Source: CAIUVD01 sp044338255
GTDB lineage: Bacteria > Planctomycetota > UBA11346
Direction: 5' to 3'
DNA length: 64,000 nt
Assembly: GCA_044338255.1 (NCBI GenBank)
Contig: JBIILZ010000003.1
Coordinates: forward strand, 8,679-72,678
Of this stretch, positions 18,064 through 26,069 are shown piece after piece. The translations under genes and the position numbers were made by a program. Numbering within the stretch: position 1 is the first letter of the stretch; the number at the start of each line of letters is the position of its first letter. A model generated the notes under the pieces. It was not told the DNA's origin. It was given only the letters and a program-made list of their open reading frames with translations, and made no database searches.

Positions 18064-18429
18064 CTAATGATTGATCATGGCGTTGGCGATGTGCGTCATG
18101 CGCTCGAGGAACGTCTCGCGCAGAGGCATCGGCATGGTTGAGTCGGCCAGCGCCGCACGCATGCACGCAAGCCACACCTCGGCCTCGGCGTGGCCGATGA
18201 CGAATGGCAGGTGGCGGGCGCGCATCCGCGGGTGTCCGCGCCATGGCGTGTAGTCGTCGCGGCCTCCCCAGAACAGGCGCTGGAAAGCTGCCTGTTTCTT
18301 CAGCGTCTCATCGAGGTCGGGAGGAAAGAGATGGGCGATCGGACTGGCCGCGATGCGCGCGTAGAAATCGCGTAGCAGCGGGGCGAATACCGCGTCGCCG
18401 CCGAGTTCGTCGTAAGGAGTCGCGCTCAT
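18064..18429 (-). CDS. Group II truncated haemoglobin (GlbO-like)
   Basis: The 121-aa protein has TPYDELGGDAVFAPLLRDFY at the N-terminus and the strongly diagnostic GHPRMRARHLPFVIG stretch with the proximal His, then EAEVWLACMRAAL with the Trp typical of group II. Such proteins bind O2/NO and are linked to NO detoxification or respiration. The start ATG at 18429 is chosen over the longer frame to 18549, which would run across the promoter of the divergent fatty-acid operon. It stands alone; 158 bp between aat and this gene hold no gene. Confidence 0.9.
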   Translation of the reverse strand: MSATPYDELGGDAVFAPLLRDFYARIAASPIAHLFPPDLDETLKKQAAFQRLFWGGRDDYTPWRGHPRMRARHLPFVIGHAEAEVWLACMRAALADSTMPMPLRETFLERMTHIANAMINH

Positions 18430-18496
18430 GCCCACAGGGATAGTTCCCGCGCTGTCGGGGCAATCAGTGACCGTTTCCCGATCGGCGAAAGCCACC

Positions 18497-18525
18497 TTGC
18501 AGGTCAGAGGCTGATGACGTATACT
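18497..18525 (+). promoter_or_regulatory. Sigma70-type promoter of the fatty-acid degradation operon
   Basis: TTGCAG (18497-18502), a 17-nt spacer and TATACT (18520-18525) lie 22 nt before the ATG of the acyl-CoA ligase, with a GGGAGG ribosome-binding site between them. Confidence 0.65.
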
Positions 18526-18547
18526 GAAATCGGGTGGGAGGCCGATC

Positions 18548-20473
18548 ATGCAAGAAGTTACTGTCTCGCGCTCATATCATAGTTCACGTTCACGCACTCC
18601 GACGCATGGTATGGTTATCGACCCGCACCAGGCGCCCGCGCCGTTGAATCTGAATGGTATGGCCTCGATACCGGCGCTCTGCGAAGCGGCCTTTGCCGCC
18701 TATCGCAGCGGCCGCTGCCTAGCGTCGCGCGATACCGGCCATTGGCGTTGGCTGGCGACCGAGGACGTGCAGTGCGAGATCCGTCGTCTGAGCCTGGGAT
18801 TGCTGCGCAGCGGCATCGCCCCCGGCGCGCGCGTGGCCCTCATCGGCGATCCGTCTCCGCATTGGTTGATCGCCGATGTCGCGATCATGGCCATCGGCGC
18901 GGTGACCGTGCCGCTCTTCCCGACCATGTCGACGGAGCACCTGCAGCACGCCGTCAGCCATACCGGGACGCGGGCGGTGATCGTGCTCGGGGCCAGCGCC
19001 TGGCAGCGGATCATCGCCGACCTCGGACGGTTCCGCCTGGTCATCGTCCGTGGCGCCGGCACCACCGGCGGCCGGGTGATGGGCTGGCATGAGGTGCAGA
19101 CCCTCGGCGACGAGGTCTCCAGCGAAGATCCCGGCTTGTACGCGCGCTCGGTGGCCCAGCTACGCCCCGAGGACGTGGCCACCATCATCCATACCAGCGG
19201 CTCGACCGGACTGCCCAAGGGCGTCGAGCTCACCCATCGCAATCTCACCATGCAGATTCGCGGGGCGGCGGCGGTCTTCCCGCTGCACGCCGGACGCGAT
19301 CGCGCGCTGTCGTGCCTGCCCCTGGCGCATGTCTTCGAACGCGTGGTGGTCTACACCTATCTGGTGCAGGGGGCGCCGGTGTTCTTCGCCGACGACGTCA
19401 AACAGGTCGGGGCCCTGCTGCGTGAAGTCAAGCCTGCGGTCATCGCCGCCGTGCCGCGTCTGATCGAAAAGCTGCACGTGCGCATCCGCAGCCAGGTCGC
19501 GGAATCAGTGGCCATCAAACGCCAGCTCGGCTACTGGGCTCTCGATCTGGCCAATCGCAGCGAGCTCCCCGAAGCCGGCGCCAAGCCCCTCGCGCTGCGC
19601 ATCGCCGATCGCCTGATCTACAGCAAATTGCGCCAGGCTCTCGGTGGCGAGCTCAAATACTTCATCGTCGGCGGCGCGGCGCTGTCGGCTGATCTGCAGC
19701 GCTTCCTGGCCGCTGTCGGGATTCCCTGCTACACCGGCTACGGCATGACCGAGGCCTCGCCAGTGATCAGCGTCAACCGTCCCGGGGCCAACCGCATCGG
19801 CACCGTCGGGCAGGCCTTTCCAGGCGTGCGTATGCGTATCTCCGCTGAGCATGAGATCCAGGTCCAGGGCGACAACCTTATGCGCGGCTACCATGGCGAA
19901 GTGGTTTCCTCGGCCCAGGTCTTCACTGCCGATGGCTGGTTGCGCACCGGAGATTGCGGGCGCATCGATGCCGATGGCTATCTCACCATCACCGGTCGCG
20001 CCAAGGAACTGTTCAAGACCTCCAACGGCAAATACGTGGCGCCCGTTCCCATCGAGCAGGCGGTGGTCGCCGCCAGTCAGGAAGTCGGCGGCCCGATCGA
20101 CCAGGTCATGGTCATCGCCGAAGGCCAGCCCTGTGTGGGGGCGCTGCTCTTCGCTGATGGCGAGGCGGTGCGCCGGCGCCGGCAGATGCTCGGCTTCGAC
20201 AGCTTGAGTGATGCCGAATTCCTCGCCCGGCCCGAGGTCATCGCCACCTTGCAGAACGAGATGGCCCATGCCATCGAGCAGGTCAATGCCGGCCTCGATC
20301 ACTGGCAGCAGGTGCGTTGCTGGCGCTTCGTGGCCGAGCCGCCGACCATCGATCGCGATGAATTGACGCCCACTTTGAAGTTGCGCCGGCATGTGCTGGC
20401 GCAGCGCTATCATGGTCTGATCACGGATATGTATGCTCAGCGGTCGCAGGCCGCAGGGGGGGATCATGGCTGA
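18548..20473 (+). CDS. Long-chain fatty acid--CoA ligase (AMP-forming)
   Basis: This 641-residue ANL-superfamily enzyme activates fatty acids to acyl-CoA through an acyl-adenylate. Visible motifs: P-loop IIHTSGSTGLPKGVELTHRN at about 214, YGMTEASPVISVN at about 398, TGDCGRIDADGYLTITGRAKELFKTSNGKYVAP at about 467. The SNGK linker and length match the plant/bacterial long-chain (AMP-forming) branch. GGGAGG lies 6 nt before the ATG. It overlaps the thiolase gene by 8 nt and opens the operon. Confidence 0.93.
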   Translation: MQEVTVSRSYHSSRSRTPTHGMVIDPHQAPAPLNLNGMASIPALCEAAFAAYRSGRCLASRDTGHWRWLATEDVQCEIRRLSLGLLRSGIAPGARVALIGDPSPHWLIADVAIMAIGAVTVPLFPTMSTEHLQHAVSHTGTRAVIVLGASAWQRIIADLGRFRLVIVRGAGTTGGRVMGWHEVQTLGDEVSSEDPGLYARSVAQLRPEDVATIIHTSGSTGLPKGVELTHRNLTMQIRGAAAVFPLHAGRDRALSCLPLAHVFERVVVYTYLVQGAPVFFADDVKQVGALLREVKPAVIAAVPRLIEKLHVRIRSQVAESVAIKRQLGYWALDLANRSELPEAGAKPLALRIADRLIYSKLRQALGGELKYFIVGGAALSADLQRFLAAVGIPCYTGYGMTEASPVISVNRPGANRIGTVGQAFPGVRMRISAEHEIQVQGDNLMRGYHGEVVSSAQVFTADGWLRTGDCGRIDADGYLTITGRAKELFKTSNGKYVAPVPIEQAVVAASQEVGGPIDQVMVIAEGQPCVGALLFADGEAVRRRRQMLGFDSLSDAEFLARPEVIATLQNEMAHAIEQVNAGLDHWQQVRCWRFVAEPPTIDRDELTPTLKLRRHVLAQRYHGLITDMYAQRSQAAGGDHG

Positions 20474-21761
20474 TCTATCAACGCAGCGCTTAGCGATCAT
20501 CGATGGCTTGCGCACGCCGTTCGTCAAGGCCGGCGGACAGGCGGCAGGTCTCGGTGCCGACGATCTGGGGGCGCTGGTGGCCCGTGAATTGATGGCGCGC
20601 TCGACGATCGCCGCTAAGGACCTCGACGAGGTCATCGTCGGCAATGTCGCTCAGCCGGCCGACGCCGCCAACATCGCGCGCATCATCGCCCTCAAGGCCG
20701 GTCTGCCGCAAGACCTCATCGCCAGCACCGTGCATCGCAACTGCGCCAGTGGCATGGAGGCGATCTCGGGCGCGGGCATGCGCATCCGTTCCGACGAGGG
20801 GCGGATCCTGTTGTGCATCGGCGCCGAATCGATGTCGAACATCCCGCTGCTGTTCAATCGTAAAATGACGGCGCTGTTCACGCGTCTGATGAAGGCCAAG
20901 ACTCTCGGCGAAAAGCTCAGTGCGTGGATGACCTTCCGGCCCTCGTTCCTCAATCCGATCATCGGCGTGCAGGTCGGCCTCACCGATCCGGTGGCGGGGG
21001 TCAACATGGGTCAGACCGCCGAGATCCTCGCCCGTGAATTCCACATCACCCGCGAGGCCCAGGACGCCTATGCCCTGGAAAGCCACCGCAAGACCATCGC
21101 CGCCGCTGCGCGCCTGCAGGAGGAGCTCATGGCTCTGCCACTGCCGCCGAAGTACACGGCGATGCTCACCGCCGACGACGGACCGCGTGCGAACCTTGAG
21201 CTCGCCGGTCTGACCAAGCTCAAACCCTATTTCGATAAGGTCGCCGGCACCGTCACCGTCGGCAATGCCTGTCCGATCACTGATGGCGCGGCGGCGGTAA
21301 TCGTCATGGGCGAGACGCAGGCCCGTGAGCTGGGCCTCAAGCCGCTGGGCTATGTCCGCGATTGGGCCTACGCCGCCCTCGACGGAAAACGCATGGGGCT
21401 GGGGCCGGTCTATGCCACCGCCAAGCTCCTGACCAAGACCGGCCTGGACCTGAAGGCCTTCGATACCGTCGAGCTCAACGAGGCCTTCGCTGCCCAGGTG
21501 CTGGCCTGCACCACGGCCTTCGCCTCGCAGGAGTTCGCACGTACCCACCTCGGTCGCGACCACGCCCTGGGTGAGATCGATCCGGCGCGTCTCAACGTCA
21601 ATGGCGGGGCGATCGCGCTCGGCCATCCGGTGGGCGCCACCGGGGCGCGTCTGGTGCTCACCGGCCTGAAGGAATTGAAGCGGCGCGGCGGTGGCCGGTG
21701 CCTAGCGACCTTGTGTATCGGCGGCGGCCAGGGTGCAGCGTTTGCACTCGAGTCCGAGTAG
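20466..21761 (+). CDS. Acetyl-CoA acyltransferase (3-ketoacyl-CoA thiolase), FadI-like
   Basis: Thiolase catalyses the last step of beta-oxidation, cleaving 3-ketoacyl-CoA with CoA. The nucleophilic Cys is in HRNCASGMEA (about residue 93), the C-terminal active-site motifs are GGAIALGHPVGATG and CIGGGQGAA, and NEAFAAQVL is present. Length 431 aa fits the trifunctional-complex beta subunit (FadI type). The ATG at 20466 sits after AGGGGGG and overlaps the ligase stop; the next gene encodes the matching alpha subunit 54 nt on. Confidence 0.94.
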   Translation: MADLSTQRLAIIDGLRTPFVKAGGQAAGLGADDLGALVARELMARSTIAAKDLDEVIVGNVAQPADAANIARIIALKAGLPQDLIASTVHRNCASGMEAISGAGMRIRSDEGRILLCIGAESMSNIPLLFNRKMTALFTRLMKAKTLGEKLSAWMTFRPSFLNPIIGVQVGLTDPVAGVNMGQTAEILAREFHITREAQDAYALESHRKTIAAAARLQEELMALPLPPKYTAMLTADDGPRANLELAGLTKLKPYFDKVAGTVTVGNACPITDGAAAVIVMGETQARELGLKPLGYVRDWAYAALDGKRMGLGPVYATAKLLTKTGLDLKAFDTVELNEAFAAQVLACTTAFASQEFARTHLGRDHALGEIDPARLNVNGGAIALGHPVGATGARLVLTGLKELKRRGGGRCLATLCIGGGQGAAFALESE

Positions 21762-21815
21762 ATGGATTGCATCCACAGCGACGGACGGGGGTAACCCGCC
21801 CAGAAGGAGTCGGCC

Positions 21816-23939
21816 ATGTCTGCCTTCACCGTGACCATTGTCGATGGCACTGCCCATCTCGTTTTCGATCTTCCCGGCGAGAAAGTGAACAAGTTCACGG
21901 CCGCGGTCATGGATGAACTCGATGGCCTCATTGCCGGCTTCGAACGCCGCGACGACCTTAAGCTTATCGTCATCAGTAGCGGCAAACCCGACATGTTCAT
22001 CGCCGGTGCCGACATCACCGAGATCAAAGGCCTGACCACCGTCGAGAAAGCCCTGGCGAAAGCCCGTCGTGGCCAGGATGTGTTCGAACGCCTGGCGAAT
22101 CTCGCAATCACCAAGCACATCCCTATCGTAGCGGTGATCGATGGCCCGTGTCTGGGCGGGGGCATGGAACTGGCCCTGGCCTGCACCCATCGGGTGGTGA
22201 CCGATGCCGAGAAGACCAAACTCGGTCTGCCGGAAGTCACCCTTGGCATCATTCCCGGATGGGGCGGCACGCAGCGCCTGCCCAGGCTGGTCGGCCTACC
22301 GATCGCCGTCGATATGATCCTCAGCGGACGTCAGGTGCCGGGGGCTAAGGCGATGAAGCTGGGTCTCGCCGATGCCTGCTTTGCGCGGGCATTTTTGGCT
22401 GATGACCTGCCGCGTTTCCTGAAGAAGCTGACGAGCTTCGTGCGTCGCCCGCTGCCGCGCGCAGTACGCCTGATGCAGGCCCCCGGGGTGCGCGGACTGA
22501 TATTGCGCGCGGCGCACAAGGAGGTCATGCGCAAGACCCACGGCCTGATGCCGGCACCGCTGGGGGCGATCGAGGTCCTGCGCCGGACCACGCCGGGCAT
22601 GCCCATGGCCAACGGTCTGGCGGTGGAGGCCGAGGTCTTCAGTCAGCTGGCGGTGACGTCTGCCTGCCACAATCTCGTTGATGCCTTCTTCGCCAATGAG
22701 GACGTCAAAAAGTCCGCCGGCCGCCCGGCGCATCCGGTGACCAACGCCGGGGTCCTGGGGGCCGGCATCATGGGGGGCGGTATCGCTTGGGCCTTCGCCG
22801 CCGCCGGCATTCCAGTGCGCATGAAGGACCTGCAATGGGAGGCCGTGGCCAAGGGCCTGCAGCAGGCGGCGACCTATGACGCGGCGTTGATGAAACTCCG
22901 CAAGCTGACTCCTGGCGAGCATTCCCTGCGCATGCACCGCATCGCCGGCACCCTCGATTTCACCGCCTTTGAACGCCTCGACCTGGTCGTGGAGGCGGTG
23001 GTCGAGGATCTCGCGATCAAGCGCACGGTGTTGGCCGGCTGCGAGAAATTCGTCCGCCCTGACTGCATCCTCGCGACCAATACCAGCTCCTTGTCGGTCG
23101 CCGACATGGCGGCGGCCCTGACCCACCCCGAACGCTTGGTGGGCATGCATTTCTTCAATCCGGTCAATCGCATGCCTCTGGTTGAGATCATCGCCGGGCC
23201 GGCTTCGTCACCGGAAGCGGTGCAGCTGGCGGCGGCCACCGCCCGGGCCCTGGGCAAGACCGTGGTCGTGGTCCGCGATTGCCCGGGCTTCCTGGTGAAC
23301 CGGATCCTGCTGCCCTATCTCAATGAAGCCGCGCGCACCGTCGAAGACGGCGCCGGCATTGAGCAGGTCGAGCGCGTCATCAACCATTTCGGCATGCCCA
23401 TGGGGCCCTTCACTCTCACCGATGAAGTCGGGATCGATGTCGGCTTCAAGGTCGCGAAAGTCCTGCACCACGGCTATGGCGAGCGCCACGCGGTCGCCGA
23501 TCTGTTGCGTTGCCTGCATGAGGACCTGCATCTGAAAGGCACCAAGGGCGGACGCGGCTTCTTCCTCCATGCTGGGCGCCAGGCTCTGCCCAATCCGGAG
23601 ATCGAGCAGGCCGTGCGCAGCGTGCAGTCGGCGCAGAAGCGCACGCCGCACGCCCTCAGCGACGGTGAGGTCCTCGACCGCTGTCTGCTGACCATGATCA
23701 ACGAATCGGCGCGCTGCCTCGAGGAGGGCGTGGTCGCCAAGGCCGCCCATCTCGATCTGGCGATGCTCATGGGTACCGGCTTCCCGCCGAGCCGCGGCGG
23801 GCCCTTGCACTACGCGCAGAGCCTGGGTCTGAAGACGGTGGTCGAGCGCCTCAAACACCTCGCCGATACCCACGGCCCACGCTTCACGCCGGCAGCCCTG
23901 CTGGTCGAGCGGGCGGGCAGCGGGGTGGCCTTGGTGTGA
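21816..23939 (+). CDS. Fatty oxidation complex alpha subunit (enoyl-CoA hydratase/3-hydroxyacyl-CoA dehydrogenase), FadJ-like
   Basis: The 707-residue bifunctional enzyme has an N-terminal crotonase domain (oxyanion-hole pieces IAGADITEIKGL and GPCLGGGMELALAC, catalytic-region LPEVTLGIIPGWGGTQRLPRL). It then has an NAD-binding dehydrogenase (VLGAGIMGGGIAWAFAAAG) with ATNTSSLSVADMA, GMHFFNPVNRMPLVEII and DCPGFLVNRILLPYLNEA. AGAAGGAG lies 7 nt before the ATG. Together with the thiolase it would form the membrane- or soluble-type trifunctional complex. A long hairpin just after the stop could end this transcript segment. Confidence 0.95.
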   Translation: MSAFTVTIVDGTAHLVFDLPGEKVNKFTAAVMDELDGLIAGFERRDDLKLIVISSGKPDMFIAGADITEIKGLTTVEKALAKARRGQDVFERLANLAITKHIPIVAVIDGPCLGGGMELALACTHRVVTDAEKTKLGLPEVTLGIIPGWGGTQRLPRLVGLPIAVDMILSGRQVPGAKAMKLGLADACFARAFLADDLPRFLKKLTSFVRRPLPRAVRLMQAPGVRGLILRAAHKEVMRKTHGLMPAPLGAIEVLRRTTPGMPMANGLAVEAEVFSQLAVTSACHNLVDAFFANEDVKKSAGRPAHPVTNAGVLGAGIMGGGIAWAFAAAGIPVRMKDLQWEAVAKGLQQAATYDAALMKLRKLTPGEHSLRMHRIAGTLDFTAFERLDLVVEAVVEDLAIKRTVLAGCEKFVRPDCILATNTSSLSVADMAAALTHPERLVGMHFFNPVNRMPLVEIIAGPASSPEAVQLAAATARALGKTVVVVRDCPGFLVNRILLPYLNEAARTVEDGAGIEQVERVINHFGMPMGPFTLTDEVGIDVGFKVAKVLHHGYGERHAVADLLRCLHEDLHLKGTKGGRGFFLHAGRQALPNPEIEQAVRSVQSAQKRTPHALSDGEVLDRCLLTMINESARCLEEGVVAKAAHLDLAMLMGTGFPPSRGGPLHYAQSLGLKTVVERLKHLADTHGPRFTPAALLVERAGSGVALV

Positions 23940-23940
23940 G

Positions 23941-23983
23941 CTTCAATGTCAGTGGAATTGGTGATATTCCACTGGCATTGAAG
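23941..23983 (+). terminator. 18-bp stem hairpin after the fatty oxidation alpha subunit
   Basis: cttcaatgtcagtggaat (23941-23958) pairs with attccactggcattgaag (23966-23983), with a single G-U position and a 7-nt loop. It begins immediately after the TGA. No T tract follows, so it may act as a processing or attenuation hairpin rather than a strong terminator. Confidence 0.6.
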
Positions 23984-24096
23984 ACCCTTCCGAGGTATCG
24001 TTAAGGCGTGAAGCAGACGTGATCAGCGTGACTTAAAACTGAATCTTTAGTGGCTCATTAGCAGCTTTTTTTGCGGACCTCAGCGGAGAATCAGCC

Positions 24097-26013
24097 ATGG
24101 CTACCGACCTCGATCCCAACCACCACTCGACCGATCGCAATGCCGATGCCGTACCGGTCATCGATCTTTCGAAGATGAGCATCGACAAGCGTGCGGCGAT
24201 GGAGGTCGCCGAATCGGCGCGCGAGGTCCAATGGACCGAGCCGAGCTTCGCCCAGCAGTTGTTCATGGGCACCTTCAATCGCACCCTGGTCGATACCTTC
24301 CCGCGGCAGAGCCCCGAAGACGCCGCCATCGGCGATGCCTTCTGCGCGGAGCTGTCGACGTATCTGACCGCCAACCTCGACGCCGAGGAGGTCGACCAGT
24401 CGCGGACCATTCCCACCAAGGTCATCAGCGATCTCTTCGCCATGGGCGTGTTCGCCATGAAGGTGCCCAAGGAATACGGCGGCCTTGGCTTCACCCAGGT
24501 TAATTACAACCGTGCCATGATGCTGCTCGCCAGCCATTGCGCCTCGACGGCGGTGCTGGTCAGCGCCCATCAATCGATCGGCGTGCCGCAGCCGTTGAAG
24601 CTGTTCGGCACCGAGGCACAGAAGAATAAATATTTCCCGCGCTTCCGCAGCGGCACGATCAGCGCCTTTGCCCTCACCGAGCCCAGCGTCGGCTCCGATC
24701 CCTCGAAGATGGCCACCGAGGCGGTGCTCACCGCCGATGGCACGCATTACATCATCAACGGTGAAAAGCTCTGGTGTACCAATGGTCCGATCGCCGGGCT
24801 GATGGTGGTGATGTGCAAGACCGCTCCGAAGATCGTCAATGGCGTCGAGCGGGCGCAGATCACAGCGATGATCGTCGAGGGCGACAGCCCGGGCATCGAG
24901 GTCGTGCATCGCTGCGACTTCATGGGTATCCGCGCCATCCAGAACGGCCTGATCCGCTTCCATGACGTGAAAGTGCCGGCCGAGAATGTCCTGTGGGCTC
25001 CGGGCAAGGGCCTGAAGCTGGCGCTGACCACATTGAATACCGGCCGCCTGACCCTGCCCGCCGCCTGCACTGGGGTCGCCAAGCAGTGCCTGCGCATCGG
25101 CCGCGAATGGGGTAGTGAACGGCAGCAGTGGGGCCTGCCCATCGGCACCCATGAGGCCGGCCGCGAAAAACTCGCCTTCATCGCCAGCCACACCCTGGCC
25201 ATGGAGGCGGTGACGTGGTTGACCAGCCACTGGGCAGATGATCACGGCAAGGACATCCGCCTGGAAGCGGCGATGTCCAAACTGTTCTGCAGCGAGGTCG
25301 GCTGGCAGGTGGTCGACGTGACCCTGCAGCTGCGCGGTGGACGCGGTTACGAGAAGGGCAGCAGCCTAAAGGCTCGCGGTGAAAAGTGCTATCCGGTGGA
25401 GCGCATGCTGCGCGATATGCGCATCAACCGCATCATCGAAGGTACCACCGACATCATGCACCTCTTCCTGGCGCGTGAGGCCATGGATCCGCATCTCAAG
25501 CTCGCCGCCGATATCATCGCCAAGCATACGCCGGTGGGCACCAAGATCAGCGCCGGGGCTAAGCTCGCCGGCTTCTACACCGGCTGGTATGCCAAGCAGT
25601 GGTTCAATGCCAGCCTCTGGGAACGCCACGACGACATGGGCATCCTCAGCGGCCATTACCACTACCTGCAGGCGACTGCGCATCGCCTGGCGCGCTCGAT
25701 CTTCCATGCCATGGGCCTCTACCAAGAGAAGCTCGAACGGAAGCAGGTGCTGCTCGCGCACCTCATGAACATCGGCACCGAATTGTTCGCCATGGCCGCG
25801 ACCTGCAGCTATGCCATCCACGTTGCCGGTGAACGGCATGACAACTCGCCGATGACCTTGGCCGATCAGTTCTGCCGCGAGGCAACCAAGCGCATCGAGA
25901 ACCACTTCCGCGAAATTGGCAGCGGTGATGGGCGTCTGATGAATCAGGTCGGCAAGGGGGTCCTCGCCGGTGAATTCGCCTGGCTCGAAACCGGCGTGCA
26001 GGACCCTGGCTGA
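24097..26013 (+). CDS. Acyl-CoA dehydrogenase (long/very-long-chain type)
   Basis: This FAD enzyme performs the first beta-oxidation step. Motifs: VPKEYGGLGFTQVNYNRAMM, FALTEPSVGSDPSKMATEA, YIINGEKLWCTNGPIAGLMVVM, LQLRGGRGYEKG and RDMRINRIIEGTTDIMHLFLARE. The 638-residue length, with about 200 residues beyond the core domain, resembles VLCAD/ACAD9-type or FadE-like long forms. A GGAG site lies 9 nt before the ATG. It follows the 18-bp hairpin and probably has its own promoter in the 157-bp gap. Confidence 0.93.
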   Translation: MATDLDPNHHSTDRNADAVPVIDLSKMSIDKRAAMEVAESAREVQWTEPSFAQQLFMGTFNRTLVDTFPRQSPEDAAIGDAFCAELSTYLTANLDAEEVDQSRTIPTKVISDLFAMGVFAMKVPKEYGGLGFTQVNYNRAMMLLASHCASTAVLVSAHQSIGVPQPLKLFGTEAQKNKYFPRFRSGTISAFALTEPSVGSDPSKMATEAVLTADGTHYIINGEKLWCTNGPIAGLMVVMCKTAPKIVNGVERAQITAMIVEGDSPGIEVVHRCDFMGIRAIQNGLIRFHDVKVPAENVLWAPGKGLKLALTTLNTGRLTLPAACTGVAKQCLRIGREWGSERQQWGLPIGTHEAGREKLAFIASHTLAMEAVTWLTSHWADDHGKDIRLEAAMSKLFCSEVGWQVVDVTLQLRGGRGYEKGSSLKARGEKCYPVERMLRDMRINRIIEGTTDIMHLFLAREAMDPHLKLAADIIAKHTPVGTKISAGAKLAGFYTGWYAKQWFNASLWERHDDMGILSGHYHYLQATAHRLARSIFHAMGLYQEKLERKQVLLAHLMNIGTELFAMAATCSYAIHVAGERHDNSPMTLADQFCREATKRIENHFREIGSGDGRLMNQVGKGVLAGEFAWLETGVQDPG

Positions 26014-26069
26014 GGTCTCGCCACACGACCTGGATGGTGGATCAGGCAACTGTCGATGAGGGGGTATCC